From an uncultured Oscillospiraceae bacterium (GTDB lineage Bacteria > Bacillota > Clostridia > Oscillospirales > Ruminococcaceae): a stretch of 64,000 nt of DNA. The position numbers and the translations under genes were made by a program. This document shows positions 28,469 through 38,061 of the stretch, piece after piece. A model generated the notes under the pieces. It did no database searches and had not been told where the DNA came from. It worked only from the letters and a program-made list of their open reading frames with translations. The DNA lies in NCBI GenBank assembly GCA_910579175.1, contig CAJTTB010000013.1:10448-74447 (forward strand), read 5' to 3'. Within the stretch, counting starts at the first letter, position 1. Each line of letters opens with the position of its first letter.

Positions 28469-29890
28469 TTATTCTATTGAAACTGTATCATCAGACAATG
28501 TTTTTAAATTCATGTCCTGATATTCCTCCTGGCTAAAATGCCCTAAGATTTTATCCACAATCAGCGCATTTACCATAGAACCAGTTACATTCAAAAAAGT
28601 ACGTCCCATATCGATAATTGGATCAATCGCCAAAATAGGACTAATCAAAGGGAAAGAAGAAGCCATACCTGTACCAGACAATGCAACAGAAGCCGCCATT
28701 GTGGCTGTTCCCGGAATTCCTGCAATTCCCAAAGAACCGATTGAAATCACAATGATACTCATAATCAAAAAAGTGATATCAATGGGACTGCCTCCCATAT
28801 TGGCAACAAACACCACCAACAAAGCTGGAAAAACACCGGCACACCCTTGCATTCCCGCAGTTGTACCAAAACTCGCTACAAAATTAGCAGTTCCTTCACT
28901 GACACCTAATTTTTTATGCAGTGTAGAAATTGTCATTGGCAAAGTCCCCACACTGGAACGAGAGGTAAATGCCATAATCATCGTTTCCATACCTTTTTTT
29001 AGATAAAATGCAGGATTGATTTTAAAAAGAACCAACGTCATCATCTGTAACAAGAACATCACAAATACAGCCAGATATAATACCAAAATAAACTTTATCA
29101 CAGCACCAATACTGGCAATTCCCCTTTGAGCAATGGTATTTGCCAACAATGCCACCACTGCATAGGGCATCAATTTAATAATGCTCATGGCAACAGAAAT
29201 GATAATTTTTTGAAGGGCATTTATCAAATCATAAAACGGCTTTACCACATCCATATATTTTTTAGACATTCTCTTTGCCGCGATTCCAAAAAATGCAGAA
29301 AAGATAACAATTGCAATGACATTTGTATCATACATCGCCGTAATTGGATTTGCTGGCAACAGTCCTCGAATGGTATCTACAATTGAAGTAACCTCCTTGA
29401 TTTCGGTGGTTTTGTCTGTGGTAATATTCATGCCTTTTCCCAGACCAAATATCACACCCAATACCAAACCAACTACAACCGCAATTGCCACCATAATCAT
29501 GGTTGTCACAATGGTCATGCGCGCTAGCTTTCCAATATCGGCGCCTTCTTTCATATTGATAATCACATGAATAATTGACACAATTACCAATGGAATTACC
29601 AGCATACGAACCAAATCAATAAATCCATTTCCAAACAAACTATACCATTTGGTTACTTCTGATACAAAAGGGATCTCGGTGGGCTTATTGGAAAATCCTG
29701 ATACAATCTGAATCACAATTCCCAATGCCAAACCAATGCCAGTTGCTGTCAATACTCTAGCAGCAAAGCTGACCTTCTTTTTTTGTAGCAATTTTAACAG
29801 TACAAAAATTGCAACCAACACCAAAAGAAACAATATTGTTTTGAAATCGCTTATCATTAAAAATTGTTTAAAAAATACATCTGTCATCAT
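28469..29890 (-). CDS. dicarboxylate/amino acid:cation symporter, possibly L-cystine transporter
   Basis: A sodium or proton symporter of the SDF/DAACS family with about eight membrane segments and two re-entrant loops. SRSSVGTLP is the serine-rich HP1 loop and GIPGTATMAASVALSGTG the HP2 region. An N-terminal extension of about 70 residues with an extra membrane segment, and the SSVGTLP loop, resemble TcyP-type cystine carriers more than glutamate carriers. The first ATG after AAGGGGTGA (29890) is used as the start. The context of a disulfide reductase and RidA supports cystine. The gap to ridA (29.9-30.05 kb) shows nothing clear. Confidence 0.8.
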   Translation of the reverse strand: MMTDVFFKQFLMISDFKTILFLLVLVAIFVLLKLLQKKKVSFAARVLTATGIGLALGIVIQIVSGFSNKPTEIPFVSEVTKWYSLFGNGFIDLVRMLVIPLVIVSIIHVIINMKEGADIGKLARMTIVTTMIMVAIAVVVGLVLGVIFGLGKGMNITTDKTTEIKEVTSIVDTIRGLLPANPITAMYDTNVIAIVIFSAFFGIAAKRMSKKYMDVVKPFYDLINALQKIIISVAMSIIKLMPYAVVALLANTIAQRGIASIGAVIKFILVLYLAVFVMFLLQMMTLVLFKINPAFYLKKGMETMIMAFTSRSSVGTLPMTISTLHKKLGVSEGTANFVASFGTTAGMQGCAGVFPALLVVFVANMGGSPIDITFLIMSIIVISIGSLGIAGIPGTATMAASVALSGTGMASSFPLISPILAIDPIIDMGRTFLNVTGSMVNALIVDKILGHFSQEEYQDMNLKTLSDDTVSIE

Positions 29891-30045
29891 TATCACCCCT
29901 TCAATCATGTTTTATGTTTACACGCCAGACAAATTTTTCTTTCTCTTTTTAACACTTTTTATAGAGGTATCAGAATGACAAGTTACTGATGTTAGACCGC
30001 TTAGATCTTAGCAACTTCTGTAAAATTTTGATACAATGTTGCTTA

Positions 30046-30426
30046 CTATTTACAATATGCAATTGCTTCTATTTCCACCAAAGCCGCCTTGGGCAATTTA
30101 GCAACTTCCACAGCTGCTCTAGCTGGATAATCTTTGGTAAAAAACTCACCATAAACTTCATTCATAGCGGTAAAATCATTCATATCATTCAAATATACAT
30201 TTACTTTTACAACCTGCTCTATACTACAACCAGCCGCTTGCAAAATAGCACAAATATTAGTCAATGACTGTCTGGTTTGTGTTTTAATATCATTCCCAGC
30301 AAATTCTCCTGTTTTGGGATCGATTGGAATTTGCCCAGAGATATATAAAAAATCTCCTGCCTGTACGGCTTGTGAATAAGGACCAATTGCTTTTGGGGCA
30401 TCTTGTGTTGAAATTATTTTTTTCAT
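30046..30426 (-). CDS. ridA: RidA-family enamine/imine deaminase
   Basis: Hydrolyses reactive 2-aminoacrylate and related imines formed by PLP enzymes. The family pattern is complete: N-terminal [48 protein letters not shown] with the carboxylate-binding Arg, and a C-terminal Glu in EIEAIAYC. About 126 residues is normal. AAAGGA lies 8 nt before the ATG at 30426. It is first in a likely operon with the symporter and disulfide reductase, and diverges from a YheO-type regulator. Confidence 0.93.
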   Translation of the reverse strand: MKKIISTQDAPKAIGPYSQAVQAGDFLYISGQIPIDPKTGEFAGNDIKTQTRQSLTNICAILQAAGCSIEQVVKVNVYLNDMNDFTAMNEVYGEFFTKDYPARAAVEVAKLPKAALVEIEAIAYCK

Positions 30427-30950
30427 GTTGAACATCCTTTCTGTTATTTTATAAACGACTCTGATGGAATATCCATATTTTTTTATCTGATTGGTTTGAT
30501 AACCTACTGTTGTAGGGATATCTGTCTGGCGTGCTCATACCTACTATTTAGATCATCTTCTATTGTAACTGAACTTTTTACAAATCATCCAATAGAATCG
30601 CTACAAAATCTTATATAAATTGGTTCATTCTTCCTACAGCAGTATATCATACATCTTTTAAATATTCAACAAAACATAAAAACCTTTCATAAACCTCTCT
30701 TGTGATAAGCGACATCGAACTTCTCAAACGAAATTTATCAAATATAATATCCATTATTTTTCATCTGATTGTCTACTGAATAGATAAAAATAATTACTTG
30801 TTATTTATAAGAAGTATTCCTATTTTTTTCTATAAAATCCTTAAAATTTATTAAATATTTTGAAAAATATTGGTTTTTTTAGGAAAATATGTTATACTTT
30901 TATTTATTTCAATCTACCATTTGACATTTTAGAAGGGAAGTGGCATTTTC
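30427..30950. promoter_or_regulatory. divergent control region between ridA and the YheO-type regulator
   Basis: 524 bp with no gene. Plus strand TTGGTT, 17 nt, TATACT (30870-30898) is the likely regulator promoter, with GAAGGGAAG before its ATG. The ridA-side promoter is not obvious. The region is AT-rich with no clear palindromes. Confidence 0.55.
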
Positions 30951-31634
30951 ATGAACTTTGATTGGCAAATTCAATATCGCACTTTAGTTTCTTTTTTAGG
31001 CAATGTATTAGGTAAAGATTATGAAATTGTACTACATGATTTTAGTAGAACAGACAACACGATTATCGCTATTGTCAACGAACATGTTAGCGGAAGAGAT
31101 ATCAATACACCAGCTAGTCTGGCTGAACTGACAATTATCCGCAATAAAGAATATATCAACAATCCATATATCCTCAATTATGAGGGAATTTCCATACGAA
31201 ATCAACAATTACGATGTTCTTGCTTTTTTATCAAAGGGGAAAACGGAAAATTATTGGGTATGCTCTGCATTAATTTCAATCAACAAAAATATAATCAGTT
31301 TGCTTATGATGTGATGGACTTTATACAAAGCAATCTGTATGCAGATATCAATCCTGCCATCCCGGATAACCTTTATGTTGATTTCATCAAAAATCAAACA
31401 AAAACAACATCCCCAGATTATGAAGCAATTTTTTATGAAACATTGGGAGTGGCTCCCCATACAAAAAAGTTAAATCAATATGAAAGAATTAAATTCATCC
31501 GAGAAATTTACAATCGCGGTATCTTTCAAGTAAAGGGAGCGGTTTCAAAAATTGCTTCTTTAACGGATTGTTCTACCGCTAGTATTTACCGATATTTATC
31601 TATTATTAAAAAAAATCCGCTTGCTTCAACTTAA
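30951..31634 (+). CDS. YheO/DauR-type transcriptional regulator
   Basis: 227 residues: an N-terminal PAS-like YheO domain (about 10-115, with EIVLHDFSRTDNTIIAIVN and the strand KLLGMLCINFN) and a C-terminal helix-turn-helix (KGAVSKIASLTDCSTASIYRYL). DauR, a relative, controls D-amino acid genes. It is divergent from the ridA-symporter-reductase operon and is its natural regulator candidate. The ligand is unknown. Confidence 0.85.
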   Translation: MNFDWQIQYRTLVSFLGNVLGKDYEIVLHDFSRTDNTIIAIVNEHVSGRDINTPASLAELTIIRNKEYINNPYILNYEGISIRNQQLRCSCFFIKGENGKLLGMLCINFNQQKYNQFAYDVMDFIQSNLYADINPAIPDNLYVDFIKNQTKTTSPDYEAIFYETLGVAPHTKKLNQYERIKFIREIYNRGIFQVKGAVSKIASLTDCSTASIYRYLSIIKKNPLAST

Positions 31635-31636
31635 CA

Positions 31637-32401
31637 TTACTGTTTATGTTGTCGACCAGTGGGGTCAACGCGATAATCCCCTTGATGAATCAATTCTCCA
31701 ACCGTAACAAATTCATAGCCCTTTTGCTGTATTTCACGAATGATTTCTGGCAATGCCTGAGCGGTATAATCGGTATCATTGTGAAATAATAAAATATCTC
31801 CATAGGTCAATTTGGGAATGATTCGCTCTTTCATTTCGGCTACCGTTTTTCCCTTCCAATCCAAAGAATCCAAGCTCCATTGAATTGGATAATATCCCAA
31901 TTCAACCGCGGTTTGAATCACTTCATCATTATAAGCACCTGAAGGGCAACGAAATAAATTGGGCTTTTTCCCAGTAATTTGTTCTATCTTTTTGGAGCAA
32001 TTTTCAATCTCATCTATCATATGCTGTTTATTTAAACTGGGCATGTCTGCATGTGTATCAGAATGGTTGGCAATTTCATGACCTTTGTTTGCAATCAATG
32101 CGACACTCTCGGGGAATTTCTTACACCAATCTCCCACTAAAAAAAAGGTTGCTTTTATCTGATAACTATCCAATGTATCCAAAATCTGAGGAATATCTTC
32201 ATTTCCCCAAGCACAATTAATCCCAAGCGCAAGCTTTTGTTCCTGATTTGGTGTTTCCACAGAATAAATTGGCAGATGTCTTATCTGCGACGCCACATCC
32301 ACTGCAATTTTTCGTACTCCAAGTACACTTAATAAAATGATGATTCCTGCAACCAACATCAATGTATATAACCCAGAACGCTTTATAATAATATATCTCA
32401 T
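31637..32401 (-). CDS. PdaB-like polysaccharide deacetylase with altered motif 1
   Basis: A membrane-anchored CE4 (NodB) protein: one N-terminal membrane segment (about 10-27), then the deacetylase barrel. Zinc motif HSDTH and motif RCPSGAY are intact, as is the late LLFHND. In CE4 enzymes motif 1 holds the catalytic Asp (TFDDG; in PdaB-like proteins FD-x-x-WGNE). Here it reads INCAWGNE, so Asp appears replaced by Asn. It may be inactive, slow, or a binding protein. The start at 32401 follows AAGGAG. PdaB acts in spore cortex formation in Bacillus, which suggests sporulation here. It converges with the YheO gene at 2 nt. Confidence 0.82.
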   Translation of the reverse strand: MRYIIIKRSGLYTLMLVAGIIILLSVLGVRKIAVDVASQIRHLPIYSVETPNQEQKLALGINCAWGNEDIPQILDTLDSYQIKATFFLVGDWCKKFPESVALIANKGHEIANHSDTHADMPSLNKQHMIDEIENCSKKIEQITGKKPNLFRCPSGAYNDEVIQTAVELGYYPIQWSLDSLDWKGKTVAEMKERIIPKLTYGDILLFHNDTDYTAQALPEIIREIQQKGYEFVTVGELIHQGDYRVDPTGRQHKQ

Positions 32402-32537
32402 ATCAAACACTCCTTTTCACAATCAGCTGTATTTTATATCTATTCATATCAGCGATTGTCCTATGACAAGACGATGATTATGGTGTAATATGTATGATTT
32501 TGTCTATTGATTTTATGGTTTGGTCATAGAATTTCGA

Positions 32538-32566
32538 TTTACAAAAATATGGAAAGATGGTACAAT
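32538..32566 (+). promoter_or_regulatory. promoter of the YdbS/YdbT-like operon
   Basis: TTTACA, 17 nt, TACAAT, 49 nt before the first start codon. Confidence 0.65.
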
Positions 32567-32615
32567 ATGATTATTCTATTATCTTTTCTTATTGTATGTT
32601 AGAGGAGAATTTTTC

Positions 32616-33062
32616 ATGAAATATGAAACCTTACCCAAGAAGGTATTATTTCTCTGGGAATGTGCAGCAATTATCTGCATTGCAGTGATTACGGCTATCA
32701 CTCTTATTATTTTTCAGCCACATACCATTGTTTGGTATTTGTTACTCTGGTCCATTGGTGCTGTGGCTGTCTTTTTTTTATTTTTATTTCTTCCCCTTGC
32801 TTTTGTCAGCACCAAATATGTAATTTTAACAGAACAGGTCATATTGCAAAAAGGGGTTATTTTTCACAAAGTTCATTATTTAAAACGCGAGACCATCAGT
32901 TTTATTTCCGTTTATAAAAATCCCTTTACCAATTTGCTAAATCTCAGTACGCTTATTATCTCTGCCCCAGGTGCTCGCATTTTTATCCCTTTGATGAATC
33001 ATAAAAGAGCACTTTTGATTGCCAAGCGGTTATCCTATCAAAATCATTTTCAGGAGGCATAA
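32616..33062 (+). CDS. bacterial PH-domain membrane protein (YdbS-like)
   Basis: 148 residues: two membrane segments near the N terminus (about 12-32 and 40-62) and a cytosolic bPH2 domain (VSTKYVILTEQVILQKGVIFHKVHYLKRETI). AGAGGAG precedes the ATG at 32616. It is directly followed by the larger YdbT-like gene with no spacer. In Bacillus the ydbS-ydbT pair is controlled by envelope stress and protects against bacteriocins; the same role here is an inference. Confidence 0.8.
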   Translation: MKYETLPKKVLFLWECAAIICIAVITAITLIIFQPHTIVWYLLLWSIGAVAVFFLFLFLPLAFVSTKYVILTEQVILQKGVIFHKVHYLKRETISFISVYKNPFTNLLNLSTLIISAPGARIFIPLMNHKRALLIAKRLSYQNHFQEA

Positions 33063-34562
33063 ATGAAGCATCTTCACGCACACCCCATCAATATCTTAGA
33101 AAATACTTCAAAGTATTTGATTTTGTTACTGTTGCCTTTACTTCGCGCTTTGGCAACTTCTATTTTTGTTTGGTCTCAAGATGAACGCTGGTTTTATACA
33201 TGGATTGCTGGTGCATGGTTTGACTTGATGATACTGGGAATTATGTTGGGATTGGGAATTTATCAGTGGTTTCGGTATACCTTTTCATTTAATGACAATG
33301 GTATTTATATCCAAAAAGGTATCTTTTTCCTTAAAAAACGTTACTTGGCTTTTGCAAAATTAACTGCTGTCTCCTTTGAACTCCCCTGGTATTATCGACC
33401 GATTAAGGTCGTCCATTTAACCGCAGATACCGACGGTGGCAGTTCTGTCCACCCCGATTTTAGTATCACCATTCACCAATCTATCGCAGAGCGCATCTTA
33501 TCCTATTCCAAAGAGCCTTTTGTACAAGTCAATCAAATTAAACGCGGATATATTCCCAGTAATTTTTATGTGGCTATCTTCTCTCTTTTAACTTCCAATT
33601 CCATTACAGGAGTGTTGTATATCTCCACTGCCATTTCTCAGGTGGGGAATATCTTTGGGCAGGACATTGGAGAACGCATCGTAAATAACTTTACTAGAAT
33701 TGCCAACATTTTGGCTTTTGGGCTTCCTCCAGCTGCTGCTATTTTGGGATATACCATTTTAGGTTGTTGGCTGATTTCCTTTAGTATCAATCTTGTCAAA
33801 CATCTCCGATTTTCTGTAAGCCGTGAAGGGAAAGTGGTAGAAATCAATGCGGGTATTTTTAGCAAAAGACGATTTTCCATTGCCACAGAAAGAATCAACA
33901 GTCTCACCATTCGTCAAAGTCTGATGTCAAAATTATTTGGATTTTTTTCTGTATTTATTCACTGTACTGGTTATGGAAAAGCCAAAAATGAACTCAGTGT
34001 TTTGATGCCATCTGGAGAAGAAACAGAGTTAAAAACAAATCTATTGATGTTGATTCCAGAAATCCCAATCACTTCACGACAGATCAAACCAAAACTGGTC
34101 AATTTATCCCGCTTTTTAATTCCTCCTTTTACTGGTATTCTTTGTGTTATCGGCGGCGGACTGCTTGGCATTCACTTTTTGCCCATCTTTTCTACTACAA
34201 TTATTTGCTTTATGCTGATTATTGGAATTCCCTTTGTTTGGTGGTTTATTGTCAAATTTTATTCCTTTTTCTTTACAGGCATTGGCGTAAGTCAAGATGT
34301 CATCACCATCTTTTATACCTCTGGATTTCGAATCATGACCAGCTCACTCCCAAAAAATAAAATCACGAAAATCGAAACTTCTCAAACACTGTTTCAAATT
34401 ACCACCAAATGTTGTGATGTCACCTTTTATTCCTATGCAGAAGGACAGAAAAAGCAAAAAGTTGTGAATATGAATCTTCCAGAAGTAAAAAAATTACTAA
34501 ACCTTACCGATTTTGATTTACATCTAGAACCAGATAAGCGCTTTACACTATGGAAAGCATAA
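33063..34562 (+). CDS. bacterial PH-domain membrane protein (YdbT-like)
   Basis: 499 residues with paired membrane segments alternating with three bPH2-type beta domains: about 75-150 (FNDNGIYIQKGIFFLKKRYL), about 250-325 (VNAGIFSKRRFSIATERINSLTIRQSL-like) and about 415-490. The ATG abuts the stop of the previous gene and GGAGG lies inside that gene, so translation is coupled. Function in the family is uncertain. Confidence 0.82.
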   Translation: MKHLHAHPINILENTSKYLILLLLPLLRALATSIFVWSQDERWFYTWIAGAWFDLMILGIMLGLGIYQWFRYTFSFNDNGIYIQKGIFFLKKRYLAFAKLTAVSFELPWYYRPIKVVHLTADTDGGSSVHPDFSITIHQSIAERILSYSKEPFVQVNQIKRGYIPSNFYVAIFSLLTSNSITGVLYISTAISQVGNIFGQDIGERIVNNFTRIANILAFGLPPAAAILGYTILGCWLISFSINLVKHLRFSVSREGKVVEINAGIFSKRRFSIATERINSLTIRQSLMSKLFGFFSVFIHCTGYGKAKNELSVLMPSGEETELKTNLLMLIPEIPITSRQIKPKLVNLSRFLIPPFTGILCVIGGGLLGIHFLPIFSTTIICFMLIIGIPFVWWFIVKFYSFFFTGIGVSQDVITIFYTSGFRIMTSSLPKNKITKIETSQTLFQITTKCCDVTFYSYAEGQKKQKVVNMNLPEVKKLLNLTDFDLHLEPDKRFTLWKA

Positions 34563-34691
34563 AAACAACCGATGATCAAAAAGATTCACATACAGATTTA
34601 TATCAAAATGCTATTTTCTATCTCTTACTACTCTTTTCAACCATCTTTCATGACTTGCTACAAAAATATTTTTGATATTTCAAAAAAGTGC

Positions 34692-34720
34692 TTGACTTTT
34701 TTCCATTTATATGATATTAT
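34692..34720 (+). promoter_or_regulatory. tRNA-Arg promoter
   Basis: TTGACT, 17 nt, TATTAT, 24 nt upstream of the tRNA. Confidence 0.8.
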
Positions 34721-34744
34721 ATCTAAGCATTAAGAAATATTGAC

Positions 34745-34818
34745 GCGCCGGTAGCTCAGTTGGATAGAGTGTTTGGCTACGAACCAAAAGGTCGGGGGTT
34801 CGAATCCCTTCCGGCGTA
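34745..34818 (+). tRNA. tRNA-Arg(ACG)
   Basis: 74-nt cloverleaf: acceptor GCGCCGG with CCGGCGT (G-T first pair), D arm GCTC..GAGT region, anticodon stem TTTGG/CCAAA with loop CTACGAA giving anticodon ACG, and T arm GGGGGTTCGAATCCC-type. CCA is not encoded. A34 is expected to be modified to inosine. Confidence 0.95.
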
Positions 34819-34823
34819 CGATA

Positions 34824-34860
34824 AAAAGTTCTATAAACGATGAGTTTATAGAACTTTTTT
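34824..34860 (+). terminator. terminator of tRNA-Arg
   Basis: A perfect 15-bp stem (AAAAGTTCTATAAAC and complement), 5-nt loop, T run, 5 nt after the tRNA. Confidence 0.92.
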
Positions 34861-34926
34861 CTTTTTATCAATCACTATTCAAATATATTATCATAAACAC
34901 ATGATAGGAAGGGAGAACAACCATCT

Positions 34927-36264
34927 TTGCTATCTACAAATCATCACAAAACAACAGACCATCTAAAAAAAGCAAATCCTTTTGGCTTATTTCCCATATT
35001 GGTTTTTTTCATTCTATTCATTGGAATTGGCGCCATATCAGGAGATATCTATACACTGCCCGCAGTCGTTGGATTTATCATCGCTTTAATTGTGGCATTT
35101 TTACAAAATCCAAATATAAAATTCTCTCAAAAGATCCAAATTGTTTCCTCTGGTATTGGAGATGACAACATTGTAACCATGTTATTTGTATTTATTCTAG
35201 CTGGAGCGTTCTCTGGAATTGTAAAAGCTGCTGGAGGAGTAGAGAGCACTGTACATTTTGGACTTTCTGTTATCCCTCCCAATTTTATGATTGTGGGCAT
35301 TTTCATTGTGGGATGTTTTATCTCGGTTTCTATGGGGACATCTGTAGGAACGATTACTGCACTTGCTCCCATTGCCGCTGGAGTAGCAGAGACTACACAA
35401 TTGCCACTTGCACTTTGCTTAGGAGCAGTGATATGTGGCGCTATGTTTGGGGATAATCTGTCTATGATTTCCGATACTACCATTGCAGCCGTTCGCACAC
35501 AAGGTTGTGAAATGAAGGACAAGTTTAAGATGAATTTTTTCATTGTACTTCCTGCGGCAATTGTCACCATTCTGATCTTTATGATCATAACTGCAAATAC
35601 ATCCTTTACCATTACAGAAAATTTAACCTATCACATTTGGCAGATTCTCCCTTACTTTGTAGTTCTTGTCGGTGCCCTCATTGGGTTAAATGTGTTTTTG
35701 GTATTGATTTTAGGAATTGTGACTTCAATGATTGTAGGATTATCCATGCACACCTTTACCTTTACTGAAATGTTTGGACATCTCAATGATGGTATCTCCT
35801 CTATGTATGAAATCACCATCATTTCCATCATTATAGCTGCCATCTTTCATCTGGTCAAGGAAAATGGTGGTATACAATTTATCATTGACTTTATCAAAAA
35901 ACGAGTGAAAAGCCGTAAAGGTGCTGAATTGGGTATCGCTGGAATGGCTCTATTGGTTGACTGCTGTACTGCCAACAACACCATTGCAATTGTGATGTCT
36001 GGACCAATTGCCAAAGAAATCGGAGATGAATTTCAGGTACAACCAAAAAAAATGGCCTCTATTTTGGATATCTTCACTTCTGTAGGACAAGGCATCATTC
36101 CCTATGGCGCTCAACTGTTGACTGCCGCTTCAACCGCTTCGGCTGTTTCGGCAATCTCCATTTCTCCAATAGATATGATACCTTATCTTTACTATCCCAT
36201 TTTGATGGGTATCAGTGCAATTTTATTTATCTGTTTTTCCAAAGATTCTAAAAAAGATAACTAA
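34927..36264 (+). CDS. NhaC-family Na+/H+ antiporter
   Basis: 445 residues with about eleven membrane segments. Family stretches include SMGTSVGTITALAPIA, GAMFGDNLSMISDTTIAA and VDCCTANNTIAIVMSGPIAKEI, which match NhaC-type carriers. Some NhaC relatives carry methionine or other amino acids, so the substrate is not certain. The start appears to be TTG, about 11 nt after GGGAG; no ATG is near. It is a single-gene unit ending in a terminator shared with the convergent Hsp90-like gene. Confidence 0.8.
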   Translation: MLSTNHHKTTDHLKKANPFGLFPILVFFILFIGIGAISGDIYTLPAVVGFIIALIVAFLQNPNIKFSQKIQIVSSGIGDDNIVTMLFVFILAGAFSGIVKAAGGVESTVHFGLSVIPPNFMIVGIFIVGCFISVSMGTSVGTITALAPIAAGVAETTQLPLALCLGAVICGAMFGDNLSMISDTTIAAVRTQGCEMKDKFKMNFFIVLPAAIVTILIFMIITANTSFTITENLTYHIWQILPYFVVLVGALIGLNVFLVLILGIVTSMIVGLSMHTFTFTEMFGHLNDGISSMYEITIISIIIAAIFHLVKENGGIQFIIDFIKKRVKSRKGAELGIAGMALLVDCCTANNTIAIVMSGPIAKEIGDEFQVQPKKMASILDIFTSVGQGIIPYGAQLLTAASTASAVSAISISPIDMIPYLYYPILMGISAILFICFSKDSKKDN

Positions 36265-36268
36265 ACAA

Positions 36269-36299
36269 AAAGAGTTGCTGCAAATTGCAGCAACTCTTT
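36269..36299. terminator. bidirectional terminator between antiporter and Hsp90-like gene
   Basis: A perfect 15-bp inverted repeat (AAAGAGTTGCTGCAA and complement) fits exactly between the convergent stops. Confidence 0.85.
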
Positions 36300-36300
36300 C

Positions 36301-38061
36301 TTATTCTCGCTCTTGTTTCCAGTCAACCATACGCAACAATGCTTGACTCATCACTTGTAATTCCTCACTGCGTACGGTATAGCCTCCACCTAACAAGGCC
36401 TGTACATATAGAATTTTAACAATACTACTTATCAAAGATACATCTTTTAAATCAGCAATCCGCTGAATCAAAGGGGAATTTAGATTCAGATATAAGATAG
36501 ATTCCCTTCGTTCTGGTGTATCATCAATCATAGAAGCAAGCACCTCAGAAAAAACACCATTTTCACTCATGTCTTTGGCGTTTTTCATCTGCCTTAAAAA
36601 TTGCACTTCAGCACTAATTGAATACAAAACTGGCAGACTGACTGGCACAAAGCGCCTTACTTGTATTTCACAGTCAAAATGTTCCAACGAACGATTGGCT
36701 ATTCTCATTAAAAAACTGATTTCGTATTCTTCTTCTGGCGTTAAATCCATCAATACCGTTTCAATATCATCTTCACTCAATGGCTGAATGGACAAATCAT
36801 AAATATTCACCATTTGGTCAAGTAACTCTCGATCATATACATATCCCGTACATACCAATAATCTCTTCTGCGCAGTAAAGATGGGCTTTAATTGTTTGAA
36901 TTGTTCTGTTGTTCCAACATAGAATATTTCATCAGTCTGTTTTAAATCTTTTCCCCGCAACTCACCTTCAGAAGTCTGAAAGGGCAGATAATCAATAAAC
37001 AGTTCAAACAATTCCTGATTCCAAATTGCCATCGATTTGATGGCAAGTACATGTGTTTGCACCATTTTCTGAATCAACTTTGTGTCGCGTTGTGCAATAT
37101 CAGACAAATAACCAGAAACCGCCTTTGAAAATTCCAATCTAGCTTGTTGTAACATCTCATCTTCATAAAAGCCCTCTCGGGAAGCAGTCGGGCGCAATCC
37201 AGTTGTATTGAGAAAACAGCGCAGGAAAAATGCCCAAGGAGGCAATAAACTCTCTCCCTGTTCGGTCAATAACATCTGCTTTAAATAAATGCGATGTCCC
37301 CCTTTGACAGTGGTTGCAGTGGCATAGGGAAGAATATAGGCAACCCCACTCAAGTGTTTTGTTTGAATGGGAATCGCATCTAAAAATGATTCCTCAAATA
37401 GCCATCGTCCAAAATCCAATAGTTGCGTTCTAGTGGCTCCTAAAAAATTTTTAGGAATGTCATTGAGACGAAATCCCCGATTTAAGTAAATTGGCACCGG
37501 AAGCGCTAACCCATAATACTGCACCAATCGTTCAATCGTATCCGATTGAAAATAACGCTCACAGCCAGATTTCGCCTGTAAGATTACTGTAGTACCCGGT
37601 TGACAATCTTCGATTTCCTCCAAGGTATAAGTACCATCTGGATTTCCTCTCCAAATATGTGCTGTTCCCCCTAAAAAAGGTCGGGTCGTAATCACAATCG
37701 AATTGGACACCATAAAACAAGAGAGCAATCCAATTCCAAATCTTCCAATATAATCTTCTGGGATCGCCCCATTGACCAGTTCTGTTTTAGAGGATTGTCC
37801 AATCACCGCCAAAAAACGATGTATCTCCTGCTCGTTCAAACCCGCTCCATTGTCATAAATGCGCATTTTACGACCCTCGTCCAATGAAATATGAATCTTT
37901 CCATCATTCCAATCTGGTTGTCGTTTTTTTCTCTGTGTAATTGCGTCTATGCCGTTTTGCAACAATTCACGCAAAAATACATCTGGACTTTTATATAAGT
38001 GATTGGATAAAATATCCAACATTCCTCCTAAGTTCACCTGAAAATGATAAGATTCACTCAT
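36301..38061 (-). CDS. divergent Hsp90/HtpG-like GHKL ATPase
   Basis: 586 residues. The N-terminal GHKL fold shows ELLQNGIDAI (Hsp90 ELISNASDA), IYDNGAGLNEQEI (DTGIGM), IGRFGIGLLSCFMV (GQFGVGFYSAF) and PGTTVILQ (GT before the last strand). A middle domain with SREGFYEDEML corresponds to the Hsp90 SRE motif. Length and the C-terminal part differ from true HtpG (about 620-630 residues), so it is a separate subfamily. Its start codon overlaps the stop of a TPR gene by 4 nt, so the two are translated together. The client is unknown. Confidence 0.85.
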   Translation of the reverse strand: MSESYHFQVNLGGMLDILSNHLYKSPDVFLRELLQNGIDAITQRKKRQPDWNDGKIHISLDEGRKMRIYDNGAGLNEQEIHRFLAVIGQSSKTELVNGAIPEDYIGRFGIGLLSCFMVSNSIVITTRPFLGGTAHIWRGNPDGTYTLEEIEDCQPGTTVILQAKSGCERYFQSDTIERLVQYYGLALPVPIYLNRGFRLNDIPKNFLGATRTQLLDFGRWLFEESFLDAIPIQTKHLSGVAYILPYATATTVKGGHRIYLKQMLLTEQGESLLPPWAFFLRCFLNTTGLRPTASREGFYEDEMLQQARLEFSKAVSGYLSDIAQRDTKLIQKMVQTHVLAIKSMAIWNQELFELFIDYLPFQTSEGELRGKDLKQTDEIFYVGTTEQFKQLKPIFTAQKRLLVCTGYVYDRELLDQMVNIYDLSIQPLSEDDIETVLMDLTPEEEYEISFLMRIANRSLEHFDCEIQVRRFVPVSLPVLYSISAEVQFLRQMKNAKDMSENGVFSEVLASMIDDTPERRESILYLNLNSPLIQRIADLKDVSLISSIVKILYVQALLGGGYTVRSEELQVMSQALLRMVDWKQERE

